In this document: positions 17,425 to 25,424 of the stretch, one piece after another
Position numbering within the stretch: position 1 is the first letter of the stretch
Layout: every line of letters starts with the position of its first letter
Assembly (NCBI RefSeq): GCF_900108085.1
Contig: NZ_FNVR01000006.1
Span: 141,652 to 179,026, forward strand
DNA: 37,375 nt
Direction of reading: 5' to 3'
Origin: Algoriphagus boritolerans DSM 17298 = JCM 18970
GTDB lineage: Bacteria > Bacteroidota > Bacteroidia > Cytophagales > Cyclobacteriaceae
Program-made: the position numbers and the translations under genes
The notes under the pieces: generated by a model
Databases searched by the model: none
Told to the model about the DNA's origin: nothing
The model's input: the letters and a program-made list of their open reading frames with translations, nothing else

Positions 17425-18729
17425 ATGAAAACCAGCCAAGAAGGATTAAAACGGGAAGTTGGCGTATGGGGGCTCTCGGCCAATATCGTCAATATCATGG
17501 TAGGTGCCGGCATCTTTGTATTGCCAGCCATCATCGCCGAAACCATGAGGGCTTCCGGTGTGCTCGCTTATCTTTTTTGTGGATTGCTGATTGGGCTGAT
17601 CATGCTGTGTTTTGCAGAGGCGGGTAGTAAAGTCACCCATTCAGGAGGGGCCTATGCCTATGTGGAGACCGCATTTGGACCATTTCCAGGATTTTTGGTT
17701 TCGGTGTTTTATCTGACGGGATCCATTTTTGCGGATGCTGCAGTTTCCAATGCCCTCGTGGAAATTTTAGCTTTGATTTTCCCTGTTTTCAAAAATCCGA
17801 CAGTCAGAGTACTTTCCTTATTTTTCCTTTTTTCTGGATTGGCCATTCTCAATGTCATTGGTGTCAAACAGGGGATCGGTTTGGTCAAAATCACCACTAT
17901 TGCCAAATTGATTCCGATTGTTTTATTGATCACTATTGGTTGGAAGGATGTGCAATGGGTCAATTTTGCTTGGGAATCAGAACCGACTATCCAAAAGCTG
18001 GGAGAAGCATCCCTGATTTTGTTTTTTGCTTTTATGGGTGGGGATGCAGGATTGGCCATTGGAGGGGAAATCAAAAATCCCCAAAAGACTGTTCCACGTG
18101 CGATATTTATCGGTATTTCGGGTGTCTTATTGCTTTATATCCTGATCCAATTGGTTTCTCAGGGAGTCATGGGAAGTGAACTGCCAAATTTCAAGGAAGC
18201 TCCTTTGGCAGAAACAGCTCAACTTGTTTTCGGCCCAATAGGCTATACCCTGCTTTTTGTGGGCACAGGCATATCCATGTTTGGAATGATCAGTGGACAA
18301 ACCCTGAACAATCCAAGAGTGATATTTAGATTGTCCCGGGATGGCGTGATCCCTTTCAGCAAGTTGGCCTCTATTCACCATAGGTTCAAAACCCCATATT
18401 TAGCGATTTTGATTTATGCTGGGCTGGGCTTCACACTCGCGGCAATAGGTGAATTTAGGCAGCTTGCAGTGATTGCTGCTTCAAGCGTACTATTGGTTTA
18501 TTTTGGGGTATCGCTCTCGGTCATCGGACTTCGGAAAAGGAAGGATTTGGATAATGGGGGTTTCAAAATCCCTTTGGGTTACACTGTTCCTATTCTTTCA
18601 GCAGGGATTATTCTCTATTTCTTATCCAATTTGACGGGATTTGAAATTCGTGGTATGCTGATTTTGATTGCTATATTGACAGTAATTTATTTTTTGAAGA
18701 AGGTATATCAGAAATGGAAAAGTCACTGA
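17425..18729 (+). CDS. APC-superfamily amino-acid permease
   Basis: Inner-membrane secondary transporter of 434 residues with about 12 hydrophobic helices. The start of the first helix has the unwound glycine motif GAGIFVLPAII (28-38), the ligand and ion site of the APC fold. CFAEAGSKVTHSGGAYAYVE is the typical family stretch between helices 2 and 3, and GGEIKNPQKTVPRAI is the conserved cytoplasmic loop. It is near the L-type/YfnA/YbaT branch, suggesting cationic or neutral amino-acid uptake or exchange, but substrate prediction is not reliable. Copy B of the repeated element lies just upstream. A small DUF4440-like gene starts 33 bases after it. Confidence 0.92.
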   Translation: MKTSQEGLKREVGVWGLSANIVNIMVGAGIFVLPAIIAETMRASGVLAYLFCGLLIGLIMLCFAEAGSKVTHSGGAYAYVETAFGPFPGFLVSVFYLTGSIFADAAVSNALVEILALIFPVFKNPTVRVLSLFFLFSGLAILNVIGVKQGIGLVKITTIAKLIPIVLLITIGWKDVQWVNFAWESEPTIQKLGEASLILFFAFMGGDAGLAIGGEIKNPQKTVPRAIFIGISGVLLLYILIQLVSQGVMGSELPNFKEAPLAETAQLVFGPIGYTLLFVGTGISMFGMISGQTLNNPRVIFRLSRDGVIPFSKLASIHHRFKTPYLAILIYAGLGFTLAAIGEFRQLAVIAASSVLLVYFGVSLSVIGLRKRKDLDNGGFKIPLGYTVPILSAGIILYFLSNLTGFEIRGMLILIAILTVIYFLKKVYQKWKSH

Positions 18730-18762
18730 AAATCTGGATATTATAATAAAAACTTAAAACTG

Positions 18763-19203
18763 ATGAAGATACTAGTTGCTTCCGCCATCTTGCTCTTTTT
18801 GTTCTTCAATAATTCTTACAGCCAAAATGATGATCAAGAGCAAATCCTCTCCCAACGGGAATTATCCAATCAGGCACTTTGGGGAGTTGATAGGGAGTTG
18901 AATAACACCTTAATGACTGATGAAGTCCTGATCACGACCGGTGCCGGAACGCTACTTTCGGGAAAATCAGCGCTCAAGGAATACATCTATAATGCCAAAG
19001 GCCCCAAAATGTATTGGATCAGGACGCCGGATGAAGTGCTGGTCAATTCCCAGACCCAACTGACATGGGAAAGGGGAACCTGGAAAGGATATGAAGAAAA
19101 TTCGGATGAGGCAGTGGTGGGAGGAAAGTACTCCGCCCAATGGACCAAAGCCTCAGGAGCCTGGCTGATCCAATCGCAGTGGTTTGTCGCGCTGGAAAAC
19201 TAA
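18763..19203 (+). CDS. secreted DUF4440/NTF2-fold protein
   Basis: A 146-residue protein with a signal peptide ending near NSYSQ-NDD (residue 21). The mature domain has the DUF4440 order: helix with QRELSNQALWGVDREL, strand VLITTGAGTLLSGKSALKEYI, then the sheet ending GGKYSAQWTKASGAWLIQSQWFVAL. NTF2-fold proteins of this type range from isomerases to non-catalytic binding proteins, and no catalytic Asp/His pair is clear. It follows the permease by 33 bases and may share its transcript. A frameshifted DUF6090-like gene begins 4 bases after its stop. Confidence 0.85.
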   Translation: MKILVASAILLFLFFNNSYSQNDDQEQILSQRELSNQALWGVDRELNNTLMTDEVLITTGAGTLLSGKSALKEYIYNAKGPKMYWIRTPDEVLVNSQTQLTWERGTWKGYEENSDEAVVGGKYSAQWTKASGAWLIQSQWFVALEN

Positions 19204-19207
19204 GCAA

Positions 19208-19670
19208 ATGGAAGAAAATCAAATATCCGAAAACGAGAAAGACCTTTCCAACAAGGAAGTAATAACCTCTTTGAAAAAGAAGAACTGGAAATCCTATTTC
19301 AAGGGGTTCTTTATGCTGTTTTTGGCAATTTCATTGGGGTTTTTTGTAGAGAATCAAAGGGCCCTACGTCGAAAACAAAAGTGCCGAAGTCCTCGCGCAA
19401 TCCATGTTGGAAGATTTGGAACAAGACAGAAAAGCCTTGCAGGAAGGGATCCGATTTATGGAGGAGAAAGACCAAAACATGGAAGAATTCCTTCGCCTGC
19501 TTCATACTCCCGGTGAGGTTTGGGATACGGTATCATTTTACAAAAGTATGACGATGTTTTTTTCCACTTTCCCTTTTTCTCCGACTGACGGCACTTATTC
19601 CCAAATGAAATACCCATGTCGAACGGTCGACACACAGGAGCATGATTATCTGGGGGTATTCTCCCGATAA
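19208..19670 (+). pseudogene. frameshifted, shortened DUF6090-like gene
   Basis: It starts MEENQISENEKDLSNKEV, then a membrane segment SYFKGFFMLFLAISLGFFVE with ENQR after it. At 19361-19365 the frame shifts by +1; in the new frame YVENKSAEVLAQSMLEDLEQ continues at 19365, so about two bases look lost. The shifted part runs to TDGTYSQMKY, then an unrelated tail ends in a TAA inside the TCCCGAT palindrome at 19662. So it is both frameshifted and truncated near 60 percent of family length. It is the most divergent member: its N-terminus lacks the usual FRKIRQKLL. Confidence 0.8.
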
Positions 19671-19680
19671 AAGATCGGGA
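19662..19680. repeat. palindromic hairpin element (CCCGAT type)
   Basis: TCCCGAT-AAAAG-ATCGGGA is a perfect 7-bp stem. It supplies the stop codon of the broken DUF6090-like gene and lies 54 bases before the next DUF6090 start. It is related to the 9672 palindrome by the CCGAT/ATCGG arms. Confidence 0.65.
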
Positions 19681-19733
19681 CAGGCTATGTGGCAATTGAA
19701 AATCAAATTATAAACAGATAAATAAAAAGATAT

Positions 19734-20471
19734 ATGCTAAAATTATTCCGAAAGATCCGCCAAAGACTCCTTGAACAAAACAAGGTTACTCAATACCTAA
19801 CCTATGCCATTGGTGAAATTTTTTTAGTCGTAGTTGGGATTTTAATTGCACTTCAATTCAATAACTGGAATGAAAACCAGAAAAAACTCAAAATTAAACA
19901 GCGATACGTCGAAAATTTAATTGTTGATATTACCAAAGACACCATACAACTCAATCAACAACTAGAAGTTAATTATGGGTATAAGCAAAACATTGATTCC
20001 ACCTTTACTTTTATTAACCTTCTAACTCCTAATCTAGATACTCTTTTATTTCATATAAAAAACACATCAAACAATGGTTTACGTGTTATGAATACCTATA
20101 ATGACAATACTTTTAATATCTTAATTTCAAGTGGTAATATCGATTTATTTTCAAATGAATTTACCAACGACCTTATGGAATTGAGCAGGCTTCAAAAAGC
20201 AGAGAAAAATGTCTCTGAATTAAACTCGGTTTATTTTTTAGAAATACAAAACACCTATCAATCAGAATACTACAATCCTCTTCATTTAAAAAATCCTCAA
20301 TTGAAGAACATTTTATGGGAAAATAAAAAGGCTAAACATGCTATTTCCCAATTTATTAATATGAAACAACAACAACTACACACTGTCAACAGGTATCTTG
20401 AGTTAACTACTATAGTCCTAAAAAAGTCGGAAGAGATTTTAGAACAATTAAAAAACTCCAAAAACTTATGA
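19734..20471 (+). CDS. DUF6090-type membrane protein
   Basis: A 245-residue protein of the family annotated DUF6090 in Bacteroidota. A basic start (MLKLFRKIRQRLLEQNK) precedes one membrane helix (about 23-42, IGEIFLVVVGILIALQFNNW) and a long, mostly helical, probably periplasmic C-terminal domain with coiled-coil-like stretches (KIKQRYVENLIVDITKDTIQ; ends KKSEEILEQLKNSKNL). Its DNA is more AT-rich than that of its relatives. The function is unknown; no enzymatic motif is visible. The stop overlaps the start of the next copy (ATGA), so the two are translationally coupled. Confidence 0.87.
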   Translation: MLKLFRKIRQRLLEQNKVTQYLTYAIGEIFLVVVGILIALQFNNWNENQKKLKIKQRYVENLIVDITKDTIQLNQQLEVNYGYKQNIDSTFTFINLLTPNLDTLLFHIKNTSNNGLRVMNTYNDNTFNILISSGNIDLFSNEFTNDLMELSRLQKAEKNVSELNSVYFLEIQNTYQSEYYNPLHLKNPQLKNILWENKKAKHAISQFINMKQQQLHTVNRYLELTTIVLKKSEEILEQLKNSKNL

Positions 20472-21220
20472 TCTCACTCTTCCGAAAAATCCGCCAAAAA
20501 CTACTCTCCCAAAATCGGATAACCCAATACTTGGCCTATGCCATTGGTGAAATTTTTTTGGTAGTCATCGGAATATTCATCGCCATCCAAGCCAACAATT
20601 GGAATATGGCAAGAATAGAGCAGCGAGAACTTACTTTCGAACTGAAGAAACTAACCGAAAACCTGAAACAGGATATCAGCGGACTCAATGGCGTAATAAA
20701 ATCCAACCACTCCATTACTTCAAATTTGGATTCAAGTTTGATAATTTTAAAAAGACCAAAGGGTTATCCAAAAGACTATTTTTTACAAAAATTCTTTTCC
20801 ATCAATCAAACAGTCAAATTCAATCCCAGCAAAATCTCCTTCAATAACCTTTACTCTACAGGCAAACTCCAGGCGATCAAAAACCAAGCACTCATCGATT
20901 CCCTGTTTCAATACTACAATTTCGAATATTACATGGCGACTGAGGAGGCTATTATAAACCATACCCGGGATGTGATCAGACCCTTTTTGATGGAGTTTGA
21001 TTTTCTCACCATCAATCAAGCCAACACACAAAATCACGATGATGAAACTGCATATAGTTTCGAACTAAAATCCTTAGAGGATTATGCAGGAGAGGTGAGA
21101 ATCATCAATGGAATCCGATTTAAGATCTTTCTGCACTCCAATCTTGATGATTACTACAAATCCAAACTGGCATATGCAGAAAAGCTGATTGCTCAGATAA
21201 ATGAAGAAATCAAATACTAA
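20468..21220 (+). CDS. DUF6090-type membrane protein
   Basis: A 250-residue DUF6090-type protein: MISLFRKIRQKLLSQNRI, then the membrane helix in IGEIFLVVIGIFIAIQANNW and a charged helical region (ELKKLTENLKQDISGLNGVI). The central segment SINQTVKFNPSKISFNNLYS is shared in pattern with the copies at 16448 and 22647 and is the part of the domain most alike among them. It overlaps the preceding copy by 4 bases and ends 4 bases before the amidohydrolase start, so at least three genes are tightly coupled. Confidence 0.87.
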   Translation: MISLFRKIRQKLLSQNRITQYLAYAIGEIFLVVIGIFIAIQANNWNMARIEQRELTFELKKLTENLKQDISGLNGVIKSNHSITSNLDSSLIILKRPKGYPKDYFLQKFFSINQTVKFNPSKISFNNLYSTGKLQAIKNQALIDSLFQYYNFEYYMATEEAIINHTRDVIRPFLMEFDFLTINQANTQNHDDETAYSFELKSLEDYAGEVRIINGIRFKIFLHSNLDDYYKSKLAYAEKLIAQINEEIKY

Positions 21221-21224
21221 ACAC

Positions 21225-22643
21225 ATGAACCAAACCAGATTTATAGCCCTTCTAGGAATGATTTTTCTAGCGGGCTGCCAGCCAAGTTCCAAAACAGAAA
21301 CAGGCTACACCCTTCTCCAAGGCGCAACTTTGTACGACGGGAATGGAAATTCGATTTCCCAAAGCAAAATCCTGATCAAAGATGATCGAATAGAAGCCCT
21401 GGGAGGTCCAGAAATGGAAACACCAAAAAACGCCGATATCATTGATCTGACAGGCAAATTTATCACCCCTGGCTTGGTCGATGCCCATGTGCACTTTTCC
21501 CAAACCGGATTTTTCGATGGCCGTCCCGATGCGCTGGATATTCGGGATACGCTTCGCTTTGACAGCCTTCAAGCTAGATTGAAAAGAAATCCCAACCCGT
21601 ATCTAGAAAGCTACCTACGCTCCGGAGTGACAGCCGTCTATGATGTGGGAGGATTTGAATGGATCGTAGATTTGTCCAAATCAGCCGAAACTGATCTCAA
21701 TGCCCCCCATGTAGCAGCTGCGGGGCCCTTGCTCACTCCTTTTCCCCAAGACCGACTGGATATGTTCAATGTCCCTCCATCCCGACAGATGCTGGCCCTG
21801 ACTTCTCCTGAATTTGGTAAAGAATTCGTCAAAAAAAATTCCGAACTCGGTTCCACAGGAATCAAAATCTGGACTATTAACTTACAGGACAGCATTTTCA
21901 TGAAAAGCCTTCGGGAAGTGGCTGCAGAAATCCCGCTTCAGGGAAATCAGCTGATCGTCCATGCCACAGATCTGGATCAGGCCAAGGAGGCTATTCGGCT
22001 TGGTGCAAAAGTCTTGGTCCATAGTGTGGATGACCAACTGGTCGATGAAGAATTTATCCGGCTGGCCAAGGAATCCGGAGTCATTCTTTGTCCTACGTTG
22101 GTGGTCGTTCCGGGCTATTCCATTGCATTCAAATCGCTCCGGGGAGAATTCCCCTTAAATGATCCGAATCAGGCGGTGGATCCCGAAACCAGAAATTTGC
22201 TGAAAGCTTCCCAATCATTTTTCAAATACTACCAAGGCCAGCAAAAATTTGAGGACATGATCAAGTCAATAGAGGAAACTGACGAAAAGCTAAAATCCAT
22301 CATGTACGCCAATCTTAAGCTGCTCTATGATGCGGGAATAACCATCGCACTTTCCACCGACGCAGGGAATCCGGGAACACTCCATGGAATTTCGGTTTAT
22401 GATGAGTTGGAAGCCATGCAAAAAGCAGGAATCCCTGCAAAAGATTTGATCCCGATGGCCACCCAAAATGGGGCTCGAGCGATGGGAAGATTGGACGATT
22501 TTGGCACCTTGGAAGTCGGCAAAATGGCTGATCTGATCATCTTGGAAAAAGATCCGTCAATGGATGCCAGCAATTTCCGATCAATTACCCATGTGATGCG
22601 GGGAGGGTTGTTGCGGCCTGTAAATGTCCCTTTTGAGAAATAG
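21225..22643 (+). CDS. amidohydrolase-superfamily enzyme, lipoprotein
   Basis: Metal-dependent amidohydrolase of 472 residues from the ATG at 21225, chosen because it yields a lipoprotein signal (MNQTRFIALLGMIFLAGC) and begins 4 bases after the previous stop; an upstream ATG at 21201 is also in frame. Metal motifs: HVHFS after LVDA (strand 1 HxH), the likely carboxylated Lys in STGIKIW, His in LIVHATD and in VLVHSVDD, and Asp in LSTDAGNPG. These fit the imidazolonepropionase/Xaa-Pro dipeptidase-like branch. Substrate unknown: a cyclic amide or a small peptide is plausible. It is sandwiched between DUF6090 genes with 3-4 base gaps, an arrangement suggesting joint envelope function. Confidence 0.9.
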   Translation: MNQTRFIALLGMIFLAGCQPSSKTETGYTLLQGATLYDGNGNSISQSKILIKDDRIEALGGPEMETPKNADIIDLTGKFITPGLVDAHVHFSQTGFFDGRPDALDIRDTLRFDSLQARLKRNPNPYLESYLRSGVTAVYDVGGFEWIVDLSKSAETDLNAPHVAAAGPLLTPFPQDRLDMFNVPPSRQMLALTSPEFGKEFVKKNSELGSTGIKIWTINLQDSIFMKSLREVAAEIPLQGNQLIVHATDLDQAKEAIRLGAKVLVHSVDDQLVDEEFIRLAKESGVILCPTLVVVPGYSIAFKSLRGEFPLNDPNQAVDPETRNLLKASQSFFKYYQGQQKFEDMIKSIEETDEKLKSIMYANLKLLYDAGITIALSTDAGNPGTLHGISVYDELEAMQKAGIPAKDLIPMATQNGARAMGRLDDFGTLEVGKMADLIILEKDPSMDASNFRSITHVMRGGLLRPVNVPFEK

Positions 22644-22646
22644 CCT

Positions 22647-23387
22647 ATGATCTCATTCCTCAGAAAAATCCGCCAAAAACTCCTTTCTCAAAACAAAGTC
22701 ACCCGGTATTTAACTTATGCCGTTGGGGAAATTTTTTTGGTAGTGATCGGTATTCTGATTGCCTTGCAGGTGAACAACTGGAATCAAAGTCAGCAACAGA
22801 CCAAACTCGAAAGAAGAATTCTGATTGAAATCAACAACAACCTGAAGGACGATCTAATTGATGTTCAGGATGAGATTGAGAGTTTTGAAATCACCATGCG
22901 ACTTGATTCAATTCTTATTCAACATTTCAAATCAGGACAACCTTTTACAGACTCCATTGGTGCTTTTCTTCATGTAGTGGAAATGAGCCCACACCTTTCC
23001 CCGGGTCAAAATGGCTACAAACTGCTCCAATCAAAGGGCATAGATGTAATATCCATTGACTCCCTGCGAATGAAGATTTCAAATCTGTACGAGCGTAGCT
23101 ATCCCTACTACATGACCTATGCCCGTGAGCGGTTTCAACTAATTGAATCAGAAATAAAACCCTACTGGACAAGGAATTTTTATATTGAAAAATATGACCA
23201 ATGGCCCTTCCGAAAGCGTGTACCCGTCGATTATCAGGAGCTTTTGGATGACAGTCGTTTCATCCCGCTCATCCATGGGAGTTCATTTCAAGCCTCGGTG
23301 ATGCTGAACCGGTCAAAAAATCTCAAAGAAGAAATTGAGGATGTACGACTTAGTATTCAGGAGTTTTTGGAAATAGATCAAAAATAA
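22647..23387 (+). CDS. DUF6090-type membrane protein
   Basis: A 246-residue member: MISFLRKIRQKLLSQNKV, membrane helix in VGEIFLVVIGILIALQVNNW, then a helical, highly charged domain (ERRILIEINNNLKDDLIDVQ) and a C-terminal helix (KNLKEEIEDVRLSIQEFLEI). It starts 3 bases after the amidohydrolase stop and is probably the last intact gene of the 19734-23387 operon. A decayed further copy begins 11 bases after its stop. Confidence 0.87.
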   Translation: MISFLRKIRQKLLSQNKVTRYLTYAVGEIFLVVIGILIALQVNNWNQSQQQTKLERRILIEINNNLKDDLIDVQDEIESFEITMRLDSILIQHFKSGQPFTDSIGAFLHVVEMSPHLSPGQNGYKLLQSKGIDVISIDSLRMKISNLYERSYPYYMTYARERFQLIESEIKPYWTRNFYIEKYDQWPFRKRVPVDYQELLDDSRFIPLIHGSSFQASVMLNRSKNLKEEIEDVRLSIQEFLEIDQK

Positions 23388-23397
23388 ATTGTCAACC

Positions 23398-23520
23398 CTG
23401 CTTAAATTTTTCGAAAAATCCGCCAAAAACTACTCCAAAACCTGCCTGCAGGACAGGCAGGAATCAAGATAGGGAAATACCTTAAACATGCCTTTGGGGA
23501 AATCCAATTTTTCAAAACGA
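23398..23520 (+). pseudogene. 5' fragment of a DUF6090-type gene
   Basis: The bases at 23398 read CTG-CTT-AAA-TTT-TTC, matching the family's ATG start with the ATG lost. One base is missing near 23412. From there the frame FRKIRQKLLQN continues, then LPAGQAG, encoded by a palindrome inserted at 23441, then GIKIGKYLKHAFGEI. It stops being family-like just before the long repeat at 23530. Only about 40 residues of a 250-residue protein remain. Confidence 0.75.
23441..23461. repeat. palindromic hairpin element (CCTGCCTG type)
   Basis: CCTGCCTG-CAGGA-CAGGCAGG is a perfect 8-bp stem with a 5-base loop. It sits inside the DUF6090 fragment exactly where intact copies read from the basic N-terminus into the membrane helix, and inserts 7 codons in frame. 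Palindromes of CCTGC type recur in Bacteroidota. Confidence 0.7.
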
Positions 23521-23529
23521 TGATAATAA

Positions 23530-23703
23530 GTCCCGTTAGGGACTTGATATGGGTAGAACAAACGATTAGCCAAGACACAACCGTGCCTTTAGGTACGGGA
23601 TAGGTAGGAAAAACCACATAATGTAAAAACCATATTGCGTACCTACGGCACGCTATTCCCGATTACAAATCTTTTTTCTACCAATTTTTTGTCCCTACTG
23701 GAC
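23530..23703. repeat. long palindromic repeat, copy 2
   Basis: Starts GTCCCGTTAGGGAC TTGATATGGG and ends TTTTTGTCCCTACTGGAC. Inner arms are CCGTGCCTTTAGGTACGG and GCGTACCTACGGCACGC. The outer arms also pair: TAGGGAC...GGGTAGAA with TTCTACC...GTCCCTA. It is in the same orientation as the 16241 copy and lies right after the last DUF6090 fragment. Confidence 0.87.
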
Positions 23704-23774
23704 ATTTTCCACTAAAATTCACTATTTCTTCTCCAACGGTCCTCACAAGAACCATCCGTTCCATTTTCGCCTAA

Positions 23775-23824
23775 GAAAACTAATACGCCTCGTTGGGACT
23801 AAAATTCCGGCTGTTCGTCCTAGG
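23775..23824 (+). promoter_or_regulatory. six-copy 50-bp element, copy C
   Basis: GAAAACTAATACGCC at 23775, first half-site TTGGGAC at 23793-23799, TTCGTCC at 23814-23820, then TAGG. GGAC and GTCC can pair, as can the outer GCCT and AGGC, so a hairpin is possible. It ends 125 bases before the DUF418 start. Confidence 0.75.
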
Positions 23825-23864
23825 CAGATTTTAGATTTGATTATGATGTTTTAGTTTAAAAGCT

Positions 23865-23940
23865 AAATCCTCCAGCGGGGGAAAATTTTTCAAAAACTTA
23901 ACACACTACTCTTAAACCTGATCCCCCGCCAGGAGGATTT
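23865..23940 (+). promoter_or_regulatory. inverted repeat in the DUF418 leader
   Basis: Arms AAATCCTCCAGCGGGGGA (23865-23882) and TCCCCCGCCAGGAGGATTT (23922-23940) pair over about 17 bp with one small bulge, around a 39-base AT-rich loop. The right arm ends 8 bases before the ATG at 23949, so the mRNA could fold onto its translation start. It might also be another mobile palindrome. Confidence 0.6.
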
Positions 23941-23948
23941 TCAATCCT

Positions 23949-25280
23949 ATGGATCAAATCTCCCCTTCCACCTTTGCTCCTCTACAAGAGTCCGAGCGTA
24001 TCCAATCCCTCGACGTCATGCGCGGGATTGTCCTTTTTGGAATTTTATTAATGAATATCAACTCCTTCGGATTGGCAAATTCCTACAATGACCCTACCGT
24101 GGCCGGTGGATTTTCAGGATGGAACCTCTACACCTGGATAACGACCAACATGTTTTTTGAAGGAACCATGCGCGGACTGTTTTCCCTCCTTTTCGGTGTT
24201 GGGATGTTTATTTTTCTAGACCGATTGACAAAAAAGGGAGCAGGTATCAAGGCTGCAGATATATTTTTCCGGAGGCTTACCTGGCTTCTTGTATTTGGAC
24301 TGATTCACGGGTATCTCTTGCTTTGGACAGGAGAGATATTGTACGATTATGCGCTCATGGGTTTTTTAGTGTATTCATTTAGAAACATGCCCCCAAAGAA
24401 ATTGATTCTGGCTGCAGCCATTTTGGTTTTAGGAGGAATGACTTGGAATTATTCGGACTTTCGAAAAAGTGAAAAATTGGCCGCGGATGTCGCCCTTATT
24501 GATACCTACAAAGCAGAAAATAAAGCGCTGACCAAGGAGCTTAAAGAATCCCAATCCGAATGGGAAGAGTATCAGGAAGAACGCTCTCCCGAATATATAT
24601 CAGAATACAATGCATCAATGCGAAAAGGCTATTTTGATGTGGTTGCATTTTTGGCACCGATCAATTCTCATTACGATCAATTTATGTCTTACCGATATGG
24701 CCTTTGGGACGTTCTCAGCATGATGTTGGTCGGAATTGCGCTATTTAAGTGGAATATCCTTTCTGGGAAAAAATCATTTGCTTTCTATGGTGGAATGGCT
24801 GCAATCGGTTATCTGATCGGACTTTCCATCAATTATTATGAACTCCAAGTCGTTTTGAATGGTCAGTTTTCTCCCGTTTCAATAGCAAAGTCGAATCTCA
24901 CCTATGACCTGGGAAGAATCGCTACTTGCATGGGCCACATTGGACTAATCATGCTATTCTCTAAATCGAATTTTTTGATTTGGCTGAAAAGTAGCCTTTC
25001 ATCGGTCGGCAAAATGGCACTGACCAATTACATCATGCACTCTGTCATTTGCATGATTGTCTTTACCGGCGTGGGTTTTGGCCTCTTCGGAAAGTTGCAA
25101 CGCTACGAACTCCTATATGTAGTCTTTTCGATCTGGATTTTTCAGCTCATCCTAAGCCCCATCTGGCTTCGGTATTTTCAATATGGTCCTTTGGAGTGGC
25201 TTTGGAGAAACTTGAGCTATAAGAAAGTTCATGCGATGAGAAAGGAGTTACCCGCAGCAGGGATGACCTTACCGCGTTAA
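23949..25280 (+). CDS. DUF418-family membrane protein
   Basis: Polytopic inner-membrane protein of 443 residues with about 8-9 hydrophobic helices. It has the DUF418 hallmarks: an N-terminal ERIQSLDVMRGIVLFGILLMNINSF, FSLLFGVGMFIFLDR, a first-half FGLIHGYLLLWTGEILYDYAL, and a C-terminal domain (about 250-420) with KMALTNYIMHSVICM and GPLEWLWR near the end. A charged soluble insert (about 170-215, KESQSEWEEYQEERSPEYIS) interrupts the helices. Family members are possibly transporters or acyltransferase-related; no function is proven. The gene has the C copy of the repeated element and the leader inverted repeat upstream. Confidence 0.9.
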   Translation: MDQISPSTFAPLQESERIQSLDVMRGIVLFGILLMNINSFGLANSYNDPTVAGGFSGWNLYTWITTNMFFEGTMRGLFSLLFGVGMFIFLDRLTKKGAGIKAADIFFRRLTWLLVFGLIHGYLLLWTGEILYDYALMGFLVYSFRNMPPKKLILAAAILVLGGMTWNYSDFRKSEKLAADVALIDTYKAENKALTKELKESQSEWEEYQEERSPEYISEYNASMRKGYFDVVAFLAPINSHYDQFMSYRYGLWDVLSMMLVGIALFKWNILSGKKSFAFYGGMAAIGYLIGLSINYYELQVVLNGQFSPVSIAKSNLTYDLGRIATCMGHIGLIMLFSKSNFLIWLKSSLSSVGKMALTNYIMHSVICMIVFTGVGFGLFGKLQRYELLYVVFSIWIFQLILSPIWLRYFQYGPLEWLWRNLSYKKVHAMRKELPAAGMTLPR

Positions 25281-25344
25281 TTTTCGGATTGTTGACCACT
25301 ATTTTTCTCAATAGGACTTAGTAATCTTTCTTTAAACCTTACGC

Positions 25345-25394
25345 GGAAAGAATCTAACCTTCTTCGGACAATAAAACCTCCAGTTCGTCCCAGG
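25345..25394 (+). promoter_or_regulatory. six-copy 50-bp element, copy D
   Basis: GGAAAG at 25345, first half-site TTCGGAC at 25363-25369, TTCGTCC at 25384-25390, then CAGG. GGAC/GTCC pair, and CCT before with AGG after. The element ends 84 bases before the NTF2-fold gene start. A plausible promoter follows at 25425. Confidence 0.8.
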
Positions 25395-25424
25395 CTTCTT
25401 TCGAATTGCTGATAATATTGTGAT

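Larger units (their letters stand above)
23388..23948. other. 561-bp gap of repeats and gene debris
   Basis: No intact gene. In order it holds the DUF6090 fragment, the palindrome inside it, the long palindromic repeat, copy C of the six-copy element and an inverted repeat just before the DUF418 gene. Such layering marks this as the edge of the accessory block. Confidence 0.75.
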
